From positions 1-64,000 of the forward strand of contig OMVT01000004.1 of the NCBI GenBank assembly GCA_900314535.1: a stretch of DNA of 64,000 nucleotides, read 5' to 3'. Below, piece by piece: positions 51,545 through 60,256 of the stretch. A model generated the notes under the pieces. It was not told the origin of the DNA, searched no databases, and saw only the letters and a program-made list of their open reading frames with translations. Within the stretch, counting starts at the first letter, position 1; each line of letters opens with the position of its first letter. The translations under genes and the position numbers were made by a program. Origin of the DNA: an uncultured Olsenella sp. (lineage in GTDB: Bacteria > Actinomycetota > Coriobacteriia > Coriobacteriales > Atopobiaceae).

Positions 51545-52859
51545 CTCCCGATCTGTGTCCGCCGATCTGGCTGTTGCGCTCGCGCGCTGTCGCCTTCGGC
51601 ATGAGGTCCATGCCCTTCAGGATCGCATTCTTGCCGAAGCGCTGCCTGATATCGTTCACAGTCCGCTGGCGCGAAAGCTCGCCTTCATCTGTCTCCTCTT
51701 CAGCAAAGAGGCTCATCTGCGCGCCCTTCGCATCCTCAGGAGCGACCTCGAAGGCACCGATGCCGAGGCGCTTGATCTGCCGCTCGGGATCCACCCGGTC
51801 GTGGAAGATTGCCTCTGCCGCCTGCCGGATCTTCCTTGAGGAGCTTGTCGGCACGAGGAAGGACATCGAGCCCGAAGCGCCGGGGCCATAGCGGTGGAGG
51901 CGCCTTCTCTCCTGCGCATATTCGCGCTCCTCCTCCGTGATCGCATAGCCTACAAAGACCGAGATGCCGCCTGCAACAAAGCCGCCTTCCGTGAGCCGCT
52001 GGGCAAGCGCATCTGCCATCTCCTTGAGCACGAGGAGCGCATCCTCTGCGTCATAGGCGCAGCCGAAGACCTGGTTCGAGCTCAGGGAATGCGCCTGCGG
52101 CTTGTAGGCCTTGATATCTGCCATCGTCACGGGCTCGATGCCCCAGGCATGGTCGATCAAGATCTCGGCGTCCTTCCCGAACTCGCGGAAGAGCGGCTCT
52201 GTCGGGGCATGCGCAAGCTGTCCCATCGTGTGTATCCCCATCTCGGCGAGACGCCTCGCGATGCCAGGGCCGATGCGCCAGAAGTCCGTGAGCGGCCTAT
52301 GGTTCCAGAGCGTCGTCCTGAAGCTCTCCTCGTCGAGCTCGCCGAAGAAGTCATCCGAATGCTTTGCCGTGATATCGAGGGCAATCTTTGCGAGGTAGGG
52401 ATTCGTGCCAAGGCCGCAGGTCGCGGTGATCCCTGTCTCCTTTGCAACTTCGCTCCTGAGCGCCTCGCCGAGCTCGCGTGCGGTCATCCCATAGAGCGAC
52501 AGATAGGGCGTGATATCGAAGAAGGCCTCGTCGATCGAGTAGACGAAGATGTCTTCCGGAGCGATCTTCCTGAGGTAGATGCCGTAGATCTCGGCCGACT
52601 TCTCCATGTAGTAGCGCATGCGGGGCGGAGCCATGATGTAATCGATGCCTTTGGGAATCTCGAACACGCGACAGCGCCCCGGGACCCCGAGCTTCTTCAT
52701 CGCCGGAGAAACAGCCAGACATATCGTTTTCTCGGTGCGCGTGGGGTCTGCTACCACTAAATTGGTAGTGAAGGGATCGAGCCCGCGCGCGATGCACTCG
52801 GCAGAGGCATAGAAGCTTTTCAGGTCTATGCACAGATAGCGCTTCTGCGTGCCTGCCAC
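51507..52859 (-). CDS. Y-family DNA polymerase (UmuC/DinB-like)
   Basis: The 450-residue translesion polymerase has the palm acidic residues in CIDLKSFYASAE (D and F steric gate region) and VYSIDEAFFDIT (catalytic DE). It also has the helix-hairpin-helix WRIGPGIARRLAEMGI and a little-finger domain after about 240. Near the C-terminus AQMSLFAEE is a typical sliding-clamp binding motif. It is of the UmuC/UvrX-like Gram-positive type with a C-terminal extension. The start is GTG with AAAGGAGC upstream. A LexA-like site lies just upstream of the start, so damage control is likely. Confidence 0.92.
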   Translation of the reverse strand: MAGTQKRYLCIDLKSFYASAECIARGLDPFTTNLVVADPTRTEKTICLAVSPAMKKLGVPGRCRVFEIPKGIDYIMAPPRMRYYMEKSAEIYGIYLRKIAPEDIFVYSIDEAFFDITPYLSLYGMTARELGEALRSEVAKETGITATCGLGTNPYLAKIALDITAKHSDDFFGELDEESFRTTLWNHRPLTDFWRIGPGIARRLAEMGIHTMGQLAHAPTEPLFREFGKDAEILIDHAWGIEPVTMADIKAYKPQAHSLSSNQVFGCAYDAEDALLVLKEMADALAQRLTEGGFVAGGISVFVGYAITEEEREYAQERRRLHRYGPGASGSMSFLVPTSSSRKIRQAAEAIFHDRVDPERQIKRLGIGAFEVAPEDAKGAQMSLFAEEETDEGELSRQRTVNDIRQRFGKNAILKGMDLMPKATARERNSQIGGHRSGDENDGVEDVWRR

Positions 52860-52873
52860 GGAGCTCCTTTCTT

Positions 52874-52887
52874 CGAACGGATGTACC
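52874..52887 (-). promoter_or_regulatory. Candidate LexA/SOS box at the polymerase promoter
   Basis: CGAACGGATGTACC resembles the Gram-positive SOS site CGAAC-N4-GTTCG: one half is perfect, the other matches at three positions. On the minus strand an extended -10 TGCTAATAT lies 8-10 bp upstream, so binding here would block initiation at the polymerase gene. Confidence 0.35.
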
Positions 52888-52936
52888 CATATTAGCAGAC
52901 AGGCCCGACAGCCTGGACAGGACAGGAAGGTTTGGA

Positions 52937-53485
52937 ATGGCGAAAGGAAAGACCACGACCGGCTCGGCGACGAAGAAAGCCTCGCCTCAGCTCGACGACG
53001 TCGTGAGGGTGGACAAGTCCGGCAGGAATGTCTACTACAACGACTATCTCCACCAGTACTACTATGTGCCCGAGTCGAAGATGCGCCAGCTCGCCTTCTT
53101 CGACCGCCAGCGCACGATCTTCGCGGTCTCGCTTGCAGCGATCTTCGGTGCTACGACCTCGCTCTGGATCGGCATTGCCCTCTTTGCGGGGCTCTATATC
53201 CTGACGTCGGGCTATTTCTACCTGAGCTTCATCCCGGCCCTCAAGAAGGCCGAGGAGCCGAAGCTCTCCGAAAGCGAGCAGGTGCTCGAGCGCGGCAGGC
53301 GCCAGAAGCGCACGAGCCGCCGCATCGGCTATGCCGTCGTCTGCTTTGCGACAGCAGCCATCCTTGCCTATTACGGCATGAACCAGACCTTCTCCGGTCT
53401 TGACTTCTGGTCCGCCGTCATCCTCGGCGTCGGCTGCCTTGTCTTCGGCGTCTACCAGCTCATCATCTATTTCAAGAGGCGCTAG
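52937..53485 (+). CDS. Two- to four-helix membrane protein of unknown function
   Basis: The 182-residue protein has a polar Lys/Thr-rich N-terminus, then RNVYYNDYLHQYYYVPESK (about 30-48). Two transmembrane helices lie close together at about 63-100. A basic loop follows (SESEQVLERGRRQKRTSRR), and two more helices lie at about 128-178. I do not recognise a named family. The layout, basic loops inside, suggests a small integral membrane protein with both ends in the cytosol. It is divergent from the polymerase and shares 4 nt with the next, convergent gene. Confidence 0.75.
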   Translation: MAKGKTTTGSATKKASPQLDDVVRVDKSGRNVYYNDYLHQYYYVPESKMRQLAFFDRQRTIFAVSLAAIFGATTSLWIGIALFAGLYILTSGYFYLSFIPALKKAEEPKLSESEQVLERGRRQKRTSRRIGYAVVCFATAAILAYYGMNQTFSGLDFWSAVILGVGCLVFGVYQLIIYFKRR

Positions 53486-54303
53486 TCTCCCAGCACATGC
53501 ATAAGGCCGAAGATCAGGAAGGCCGCAAACACGATCAGGCACGCCCAGAGGAACCGGATCAGGCTCTCATGGGCGTGCTGCTGCTTCTCGAGCTTCTCGA
53601 TCTCCTTCTGGATGGCCTCTGCCTTGTTCTCCTTGCGGCGGATCACGCTGTGGAGCTCGTCGTCTCCCGTGTTGTCCGTGATGCAGTCTGTCACATAGGC
53701 GCGCTTGAGCGCGATGTCCTCGAGCTCGATCTGGGCATCCTGGACGGCCTTCTGGTGGCGGTCGAGGTTGTTCTTGACGGCAGCGATGTTGTCGTAGACG
53801 GGCTTCTGGCTCTCGTCGAAGCGCTTCTCAGCTTGCCTGAGCGCCTCGTCGGCAGCCGAAAGCGCCTGGTTCCTGAGCTTCACATCCTCGGCGAGGCTAT
53901 GGCGGCGCTCCTTCTCCTCGTCCGAGAGCCTCTCCGTGTGCGTGAGGTCGAAGGAGCGAAGCCTCTCTTCGGCTTCCTCGAGCGCTCGCGCATTCTTCTC
54001 CTGCGTCGCCCGCTCGCCCTTCGTGAAGTCGCTCTTGCCCTGGGCAAGCTCGGCCTTCATCTCCTCGAACGGCTTTCTCACCATATCGAGGCTCCCCAGA
54101 AGCTTCTGCTCGTGGGAAAGCGTCGCTTCGAGCTCCTTCTCGCGTGATGCATATTCGGCAAGCATCTGGTCGGAGTTCTTCCGGATATCGTCACGCATGG
54201 CAAGCTCTTCATGATCCAGCTCGATGCTCTGCTTCACCGTGCCGAGCTCATGCTGCTTCGCTTCGATCTTGTCCTTCACCTGATCTGTCGAGGATATTGC
54301 CAT
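53482..54303 (-). CDS. Coiled-coil protein with C-terminal membrane anchor
   Basis: The 273-residue protein is mostly charged coiled coil (about 8-245, high in Glu, Lys, Gln and Asp). A single hydrophobic helix closes it (FLWACLIVFAAFLIFGLMHV, about 250-269). It therefore looks like a tail-anchored cytosolic rod. The last four codons overlap the convergent membrane-protein gene. No enzymatic motif is visible. It might be a structural or envelope-associated scaffold; this is inference. Confidence 0.75.
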   Translation of the reverse strand: MAISSTDQVKDKIEAKQHELGTVKQSIELDHEELAMRDDIRKNSDQMLAEYASREKELEATLSHEQKLLGSLDMVRKPFEEMKAELAQGKSDFTKGERATQEKNARALEEAEERLRSFDLTHTERLSDEEKERRHSLAEDVKLRNQALSAADEALRQAEKRFDESQKPVYDNIAAVKNNLDRHQKAVQDAQIELEDIALKRAYVTDCITDNTGDDELHSVIRRKENKAEAIQKEIEKLEKQQHAHESLIRFLWACLIVFAAFLIFGLMHVLGD

Positions 54304-54499
54304 CCGTGACCACTTCCCTGCATCCGGAATGCCTGCCTTGGAGCCGCGCTACCTTCGAGCCTAATGGAAACGCTTCATCCTTTCCACCCCAATCGGCAGC
54401 GGTGGGAATGGAGCGGCCGACGGCCACACATTCCTGAGAATTCCGACGCTTGCTCTCATCCATGCGCATAAAAACTTGCCATCATGCGCATTCTTCACT

Positions 54500-54976
54500 T
54501 CAGCGATGCTCGAGGAGGAAGCGCACGACAAGCACGAGCACAAGAAGCTCGTCCGTGTGGCGGCAGTCGGAAATCGTTGCCACATAGCTGCCGAGAGATT
54601 CCTCGCCACGCACGACCGTCGCGATCTTGTCACCCCTGAAGTTCGTGATGTGATACATCCCGCGCACAGGCGAGCGGTCGAGATTCCAGCCGTAGTCCGG
54701 CACAGAAAGATGCGGCGTATGGTGGACGCCTGAAAAGCTTGCTGCAAAGCGCACGCCGTCTGCCATCGTCACCATGAGCATGCCGCGCTCCTCGAAGGCA
54801 CGGACCCGGTAGCGTGCAATCTCGTTGCCATTCGGATCATGCAGCATCATATGGTCGACACCGCCTACAAGCTGTATCTGCGCATTGTAGGCAATGTGCC
54901 CCTCTGCATCGAAGATATCGAGCACATGTGCTGCGGAACCGGTCCGGTGGTTCTTGATCGTGAATCTCTTGGACAC
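54500..54976 (-). CDS. LURP-one-related (Tubby-like fold) protein
   Basis: The 158-residue protein has the beta-rich LURP-one pattern: FTIKNHRTGSAAHVLDIFDAEGHI near the start, NAQIQLVGGVDHMMLHDPNG, and later MYHITNFRGDKIATVVR with a C-terminal hydrophobic helix (LLVLVLVVRFLLEH, about 143-156). The short N-terminal part here is KRFTIKNHRTG. The family is related to Tubby/scramblase folds and may bind membrane lipids. Biological role in bacteria is unknown. Alone on its strand between the coiled-coil gene and LysR. The 54304-54499 gap has no recognised element. Confidence 0.8.
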   Translation of the reverse strand: MSKRFTIKNHRTGSAAHVLDIFDAEGHIAYNAQIQLVGGVDHMMLHDPNGNEIARYRVRAFEERGMLMVTMADGVRFAASFSGVHHTPHLSVPDYGWNLDRSPVRGMYHITNFRGDKIATVVRGEESLGSYVATISDCRHTDELLVLVLVVRFLLEHR

Positions 54977-55089
54977 GGATTCCCCCTTCCGGATGGTTCA
55001 AGCTTGCGGAAAGCTAGCTAGACCGTATCACAAACCTTGCAGGAAAAGCCGCCTGCATGCCATATCAGGCACCAATTGGCACTGCGCTT

Positions 55090-55992
55090 TCAGCTCTGGA
55101 CCAGACGGACGAACGGGTAGGGCGAGCTTGCAGAGGAGGATATGACCTTCTCCGCAAAGCGCTTCGAGGCCAGAGGCAGGGTCTCGTCCAAACGCCAGGC
55201 AAGGCAGATGTTCCTCTTCGGACGCTCCCGCACATGCTTCGTGAGGAGGCCCGCATCGTAGTTCGAGAGCATGAGCTCATAGAGGAGCGTGACGCCCAGC
55301 CCTTCCCTCACCATCTGCAGTATCGAATAGTCGTCCGTGACCGTATATTCGACTTTCGGCGTGATGCCAGCATGCTCGAAGGCACGAAGAGCCACCGACG
55401 ATTCGCCTTCGTCGAGCACGATGAGCGGCTCTGCCGCAAGGTCTTCGAGCGATACCGTGCGCTTCCTTGCAAGCCGGTGCCCATGCGGCACGACGGCCAT
55501 CATCTCGTCTGCGAGGAGCGGCACACGCTGGAGGCCTGCTGCATCCTCCATATCGGTGAAGCCAAGGTCGAGCTCCCCTTCGCGCACCCAGTCTGCAATC
55601 GAGGTGTACTCCCCCTGGCGCAGCACGAAATGCACCTCGGGCCAGACTTCCTTGAACTCCTTCATGAGGGGAGGCAGGATGTTTCGGCTCACGCTCGTGA
55701 ACGTGCCGATAGAGATCTCGCTGCCGACAAGGCCTGAGAGCTCCCGCTGCCGGCGCGAGAGCGCATCCTCTGCATGGCTTATGGCTTCGAGATAGGGCAT
55801 GAGGACCGAGCCATCCTTCGTGAGCCGCACGCCGTCGCGGCGCCTTTCGAGAAGGGTGCATCCCAGCTCCTCTTCGAGCGAGCGTACCTGCTGCGATATG
55901 GCAGACTGCGTATAGCCGAGCTCCTCGGCCACTGCCGTGAAGCTGCCTTTCTCGGCAACCCTTACGCACACCCCTGCACGCGATGCTCTCAT
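55090..55992 (-). CDS. LysR-family transcriptional regulator
   Basis: The 300-residue LysR protein has an N-terminal HTH (VAEKGSFTAVAEELGYTQSA, then ISQQVRSLEEELGCTLLERR). A periplasmic-binding-protein-like effector domain follows (about 85-295), starting ISIGTFTSVSRNILPPLM. I set the start at MRASRAGVCVRVAEKGSF because GGAAGGAGC lies 4-10 nt upstream; the frame runs 35 codons further. It is divergent from azlCD with a 103 bp shared space, so it most likely controls that exporter in response to an amino acid. The site itself was not found with certainty. Confidence 0.93.
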   Translation of the reverse strand: MRASRAGVCVRVAEKGSFTAVAEELGYTQSAISQQVRSLEEELGCTLLERRRDGVRLTKDGSVLMPYLEAISHAEDALSRRQRELSGLVGSEISIGTFTSVSRNILPPLMKEFKEVWPEVHFVLRQGEYTSIADWVREGELDLGFTDMEDAAGLQRVPLLADEMMAVVPHGHRLARKRTVSLEDLAAEPLIVLDEGESSVALRAFEHAGITPKVEYTVTDDYSILQMVREGLGVTLLYELMLSNYDAGLLTKHVRERPKRNICLAWRLDETLPLASKRFAEKVISSSASSPYPFVRLVQS

Positions 55993-56095
55993 GGCGCTCC
56001 TTCCATTAGCTCTGCTTATTATGCCATTACATACAATCGTTTTACTTATGGTTTGCCGAGGCGTACAAGTATGCAAAACGGCGCAAGGAGGCACC

Positions 56096-56899
56096 ATGGA
56101 AAAGACAGCAGCAGCTCAGAGAAGCGCATCGAAGGCAAGGACAGCATCTTGCTTCTGGCAGGGTGCACATGACGGCGTGCCGATTGCGCTTGGCTACCTT
56201 GCCGTCTCGTTCTCGCTTGGCATCTCTGCAGCAGGGGCTGGGCTCGACCCTCTGCAGTCTCTCGTCGCAAGCTTCCTCTGCAATGCCTCGGCGGGAGAAT
56301 ATGCCGCCTATTCCTCGATCGCACAGGGAGCAGCCGTGCTCGAGCTCGTAGCGGTGACCCTCATCGCAAATGCCCGCTACATCCTCATGGGTGCCGCGCT
56401 TGCCCAGCGCTTCGATGCGAAGACGCCGCTCTGGCAGCGCATGCTCATCGCCTACGACAACACCGACGAGCTCTTCGCGCTCACGATCGCCCGTCCGGGC
56501 AAGGTCTGCCCGGCCTATTCCTTCGGCTCCTTCCTGCCGGCGCTTCCCGGCTGGGCGCTCGGTGGTGCCCTTGGCGCCCTTCTCGGCAATGTCTTGCCGG
56601 CACGCATCCTCTCTGCCCTCTCCGTCGCCCTCTTCGGGATGTTCCTCGCCGTGATCATTCCGGCAGCGCACCAGGAAAAGGCCGTCTGCGCCGTCGTGGC
56701 CGCAAGCTTTGCCGCAAGCATGCTCTGCGATGCAGCCCCCATCATCTCGGAGCTCTCAAGCGGCACGCGCACGATCATCCTGACACTCGCGATTGCAGGC
56801 GCTGCAGCTTGGCTCTTCCCGGTGCATGGCGGAGTGCCGACATTCCGCTATGCCGCGCAGGAGCGCCAGTCCTGGACGACGCAGGAGGCCCTCTCATGA
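56096..56899 (+). CDS. azlC: Branched-chain amino acid exporter large subunit AzlC
   Basis: AzlC and AzlD form an exporter for branched-chain amino acids or their analogues. The 267-residue protein has the family segments GVPIALGYLAVSFSLGISA and LVASFLCNASAGEYAAYS, plus NARYILMGAALAQRF and DNTDELFAL, with about seven hydrophobic helices. I set the start at MEKTAAAQRSASK because AAGGAGGC lies 4-10 nt before it. It overlaps azlD by 4 nt (ATGA). The divergent LysR regulator probably controls it. Confidence 0.93.
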   Translation: MEKTAAAQRSASKARTASCFWQGAHDGVPIALGYLAVSFSLGISAAGAGLDPLQSLVASFLCNASAGEYAAYSSIAQGAAVLELVAVTLIANARYILMGAALAQRFDAKTPLWQRMLIAYDNTDELFALTIARPGKVCPAYSFGSFLPALPGWALGGALGALLGNVLPARILSALSVALFGMFLAVIIPAAHQEKAVCAVVAASFAASMLCDAAPIISELSSGTRTIILTLAIAGAAAWLFPVHGGVPTFRYAAQERQSWTTQEALS

Positions 56900-57198
56900 A
56901 CATGTGGATCTATGTGCTGGCTATGGGAGCGGCGACAGTCTCCCTGCGCATCCTTCCTGTCGTCTTCATCAGGAAGCCCATCGAGAGCCCCTACCTCAAG
57001 TCCTTCCTCTTCTATGTGCCCTATGTGACCTTGGCAGTCATGACAGTACCGGCGATATTCCAGAGCACGGAGTCGCCTTTGGCAGGCGCAGCCGCGCTTG
57101 CCCTGGGCATCTATGCATCCTGGCGGGGAAAGAGCCTCTTCGCTGTCGCCGCTGTCTGCTGTCTGTCCGTGCTTGTCCTCGAGCTCTTCCTTGCGTAG
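56896..57198 (+). CDS. azlD: Branched-chain amino acid exporter small subunit AzlD
   Basis: The 100-residue membrane protein has about four helices. Its core RILPVVFIRKPIESPYLKSF and YVPYVTLAVMTVPAIF match AzlD, and it ends with LSVLVLELFLA. It starts within the azlC stop (ATGA) and has no room for another start. It is likely required with AzlC for export. Confidence 0.92.
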   Translation: MNMWIYVLAMGAATVSLRILPVVFIRKPIESPYLKSFLFYVPYVTLAVMTVPAIFQSTESPLAGAAALALGIYASWRGKSLFAVAAVCCLSVLVLELFLA

Positions 57199-57335
57199 AC
57201 GGAAAAATCGGCTCATCCGCCGATATCTGTGCGTTAGTTTATAAATTTGTTGTTATGAGATGCGCACAGGCAGGGCTTCCAGGCATTTGTGCTGCTACCA
57301 TGGGCAGCGTTTGATGTGCTATCTGAGGAGGCTTC

Positions 57336-58703
57336 ATGTACCGCGATGCAATTTCCTACCACAGCAATGTGCTCGGCGAAGATCTCGGCGTGATCGTGTA
57401 CGGCATGACGGGATACCCCATCATCGTCTTCCAGACCCAGGACTCGAAGTGCACGAACTACGAGGACTTCGGCATGATCTCCGAGCTTGCCGACTACATC
57501 GATGGTGGAAAGGTGCAGCTGTTCTGCGTCGACTCCATCGACCAGGAATCCTGGTCGAACACGAACGGCGACAAGAGCTGGCGTGCCCAGCGCCAGGAGG
57601 ACTATTTCCGCTTCGTGACGGACGAGCTCGTCCCGTATGTCCATGACAGGAACGGCTCCGACCTCCGCCCGCTCGCAACCGGCTGCTCCATGGGTGCTAC
57701 CCACTCCGCTATTGCGGCACTGCGCCGTCCGGACCTCTTCCAGGGCTGCATCGCGCTCTCCGGCGTCTATCGCACGAGCTTCTTCTTCGGCGACTGGATG
57801 GACGAGAACCTCTACATGAACGATATGGTCCAGATGCTCCATGATCTTCCGGCAGACCATCCCTACATCGACCTCTACAACCACCGCTCGCTCTGCTTCT
57901 GCGTCGGACAGGGTGCCTGGGAAGATGGTCTTTCCGACCTGCGCGACATGGACGCCTCCTTCAAGCGCCTGGGCATCAGTGCCTGGTGCGATTTCTGGGG
58001 CTACGATGTGAACCACGACTGGCCATGGTGGAAGAAGCAGATGCGCTACTTCCTGCCGATCGTCCTCGAGGACGTGAAGAAGGAGCTCGCCGAAGAGGCA
58101 GCCTCTGCCAAGAAGGAAGCTGCTCCTGCGCCGAAGAAGGAAGAGAAGCCTGCAGCAGCATCGAAGGCTGAGGCAAAGCCTGCTCCCAAGAAGGCAGAGG
58201 CTCCGAAGGCCGAAAAGCCCGCTCCTGCTGCAAAGCCTGCAGCCAAGAAGGCTGAGCCCGCAGCAAAGCCTGCCACCAAGGCTGCAAAGCCCGCAGCGAA
58301 GAAGGCCGAGCCTGCTCCCAAGGCAGCTGCAAAGCCGGCTGTCAAGGCAGCCCAGAAGCCAGCTCCTGCCGCAAAGAAGGCCGAGCCGAAGGCAGCTCCT
58401 GCAGCAGCTGAGGCAAAGCCGGCCACCAAGAAGGCTGAGTCCGCAGCACAGGCGGCACCGAAGACTGCTGCAAAGGCAGCAGAGAAGCCGGCTACCGCAA
58501 AGAAGGCAGCACCCGCCAAGACCGCAGAGGCAAAGCCCGTGGCGAAGCCCGCTGCCAAGAAAGCTGAGCCCGCTGCAAAGCCTGCCGCCAAGGCTGCAAA
58601 GCCCACAGCGAAGAAGACGGCTGCCACCGCTTCCAAGACCGCAGCAAAGCCTGCAACGAAGAAGACCACGACCCGCAGGTCTTCCACGCGCCGCGCAAAG
58701 TAG
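57336..58703 (+). CDS. Esterase-like alpha/beta hydrolase with long Lys/Ala/Pro tail
   Basis: The 455-residue protein has two parts. Residues 1 to about 245 are an esterase of the alpha/beta fold: GMTGYPIIVFQTQDSKCTNYEDFGM, PLATGCSMGATHSAI with Ser118 as nucleophile, an acidic segment near 195-206 and NHDWPWWKKQMRYFLP with His227. Residues about 256-455 are a low-complexity tail of AAKPAAKKAEPA-type repeats ending RRSSTRRAK. This resembles histone H1-like and AlgP tails and is strongly basic. There is no signal peptide. The tail probably binds DNA, RNA, polyphosphate or a wall polymer, which is inference. It precedes an ATP-grasp gene by 160 nt after a terminator. Confidence 0.85.
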   Translation: MYRDAISYHSNVLGEDLGVIVYGMTGYPIIVFQTQDSKCTNYEDFGMISELADYIDGGKVQLFCVDSIDQESWSNTNGDKSWRAQRQEDYFRFVTDELVPYVHDRNGSDLRPLATGCSMGATHSAIAALRRPDLFQGCIALSGVYRTSFFFGDWMDENLYMNDMVQMLHDLPADHPYIDLYNHRSLCFCVGQGAWEDGLSDLRDMDASFKRLGISAWCDFWGYDVNHDWPWWKKQMRYFLPIVLEDVKKELAEEAASAKKEAAPAPKKEEKPAAASKAEAKPAPKKAEAPKAEKPAPAAKPAAKKAEPAAKPATKAAKPAAKKAEPAPKAAAKPAVKAAQKPAPAAKKAEPKAAPAAAEAKPATKKAESAAQAAPKTAAKAAEKPATAKKAAPAKTAEAKPVAKPAAKKAEPAAKPAAKAAKPTAKKTAATASKTAAKPATKKTTTRRSSTRRAK

Positions 58704-58726
58704 CTCGCATCGGTTGCATGCATCTG

Positions 58727-58756
58727 GGCCTGTCCTTCGGGACAGGCCCTTTTTCA
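58727..58756 (+). terminator. Terminator after the tailed esterase
   Basis: GGGCCTGTCC and GGACAGGCCC pair around TTCG and are followed by TTTTTC. Confidence 0.9.
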
Positions 58757-58864
58757 TCTGCAAGGCAGTTCCTGCAAAGATTGCGTAATGTCTTCCTGTA
58801 ACAAGCCTGTAGCCCTGCACGCGCTAGCATGAATGAGTCCTGAATGCTTCGTCAGAGGTAGTCC

Positions 58865-60088
58865 ATGAATTTCGTCTTCATATCCCCGCAGTTCCCTCCT
58901 GTCTTCTGGCAGTTCTGCAACAGGCTCCAGAGGAACGGTGTCACCGTCCTCGGTATCGGCGATACCCCGTATGACGGGCTGGCACCAGAGCTCAAGAGCT
59001 CGCTCACCGAGTACTACTACACGCCGAATCTCGCCGACTACAGCCAGGTCTTCCGTGCCGTCGCCTTCTTCTCGTACAAATATGGAAAGATCGACTGGCT
59101 CGAATCGAACAACGAATACTGGCTCGCGCAGGATGCACGCCTGCGCGATGACTTCCATATCGTGACGGGAGCATCGACCGCGCAGATGGCCGTCTGGCAG
59201 AGCAAGGCCGGCATGAAGCCGCTCTATGCGATGGGGTCCATTCCGACAGCACGCCAGATCAAGGCTTCGACGCTCGACGATGCAAAGCAGTTCGCCGCAC
59301 AGGTCGGCTATCCCCTCTTCGCGAAGCCCGAGGTCGGCATGGGCTCGCTCGGTGCCCGCAAGATTGCAGACGAGGCAGCTCTTGCCGCCTTCTTTGCAGA
59401 TAGGCCGAAGGGCAGCTATGTGATCGAGGAGTTCGTCTCGGGACGCATCTGCTCCTACGATGCCATCTTCGACAGCCACGCCAATCCCCTCTTCGAGAAC
59501 ATGGAAGAGTTCCCGAGGAGCATGGCACGCGTGGCCGAAGAGAAGCTCGATATGGCCTATACCTGCCTTCCTGCAATCGATCCGAGGCTCCAGAAGCTCG
59601 GCCGCGCTGCCGGCAAGTCCTTTGGCATCAGGAGCCGCTTCACCCACATGGAATTCTTCCGGCTCGATAAGGCCAAGGAAGGCCTGGGAGATGCCGGCGA
59701 CTATGTCGGCCTCGAGGTGAACCTGCGTCCGCCCGGATCTAACACGCCGAACATGATGAACTATGCACACTCCTGCGATGTCTACCAGATCTGGGCCGAC
59801 ATGGTCACGAATGATGCGACTGACGTGACCCAAGGCGAGCAGTTCTTCTGCGTCTATGCCTCGCAGCGCGACTGCCACCGCTATGTCCACTCGGATGCCG
59901 ATATCAGGCGGACCTATGGAGAGCGCCTCGTCGAGGCAGACCGCATCTCCCCTGCCCTTGCCGACGATATGGGAGACATGGCATACACAGCAAAGCTCAG
60001 GACAGACGAGGAGCGCCGCGAGTTCATCCGCTACGTGCAGGAGCGTACGCCAGACGACGCGGCGCGTCCGGAAGACCTCGCGCTCTAG
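58865..60088 (+). CDS. ATP-grasp carboxylate-amine ligase-like protein
   Basis: The 407-residue protein has an N-terminal Rossmann-like part (NFVFISPQFPPVFWQFCNRL) and an ATP-grasp core. The core shows VGYPLFAKPEVGMGSLGARKI (nucleotide lysine and loop), VIEEFVSGRICSYDAIFD and GLEVNLRPPGSNTPNMMNYA with the metal-binding Glu and Asn. The shorter seen motif is LEVNLRPPGSNTPNMMN. Such enzymes join a carboxylate to an amine using ATP. The product is unknown. It lies after the tailed esterase and before a lysophospholipase. ATP-grasp plus esterase neighbours are recurrent in Gram-positives, but each here has its own terminator. Confidence 0.9.
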   Translation: MNFVFISPQFPPVFWQFCNRLQRNGVTVLGIGDTPYDGLAPELKSSLTEYYYTPNLADYSQVFRAVAFFSYKYGKIDWLESNNEYWLAQDARLRDDFHIVTGASTAQMAVWQSKAGMKPLYAMGSIPTARQIKASTLDDAKQFAAQVGYPLFAKPEVGMGSLGARKIADEAALAAFFADRPKGSYVIEEFVSGRICSYDAIFDSHANPLFENMEEFPRSMARVAEEKLDMAYTCLPAIDPRLQKLGRAAGKSFGIRSRFTHMEFFRLDKAKEGLGDAGDYVGLEVNLRPPGSNTPNMMNYAHSCDVYQIWADMVTNDATDVTQGEQFFCVYASQRDCHRYVHSDADIRRTYGERLVEADRISPALADDMGDMAYTAKLRTDEERREFIRYVQERTPDDAARPEDLAL

Positions 60089-60111
60089 CCAAGCACGCAT
60101 AGTTTCCTTCT

Positions 60112-60141
60112 GGCCTGGAAGCTCTTTCCAGGCCTTTTTCC
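60112..60141 (+). terminator. Terminator after the ATP-grasp gene
   Basis: GGCCTGGAA and TTCCAGGCC pair perfectly with a GCTCT loop and are followed by TTTTTCC. Confidence 0.9.
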
Positions 60142-60256
60142 TGCCTGTCCTTCCTTCCGCATGCGCCGTCTTTTGTGCCGTCTGGCCTGCCTTCCGTGTA
60201 TGCATCAGAGGCTTCGGCCTAGGATGGGTCCGTGAGCGATTGCAGGGAGGCACGCA

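Noticed and set aside
58101-58700. The Lys/Ala/Pro block as a separate histone-like gene
   Set aside because: It is in frame with the esterase without an internal ribosome site or stop, so it is treated as one protein.
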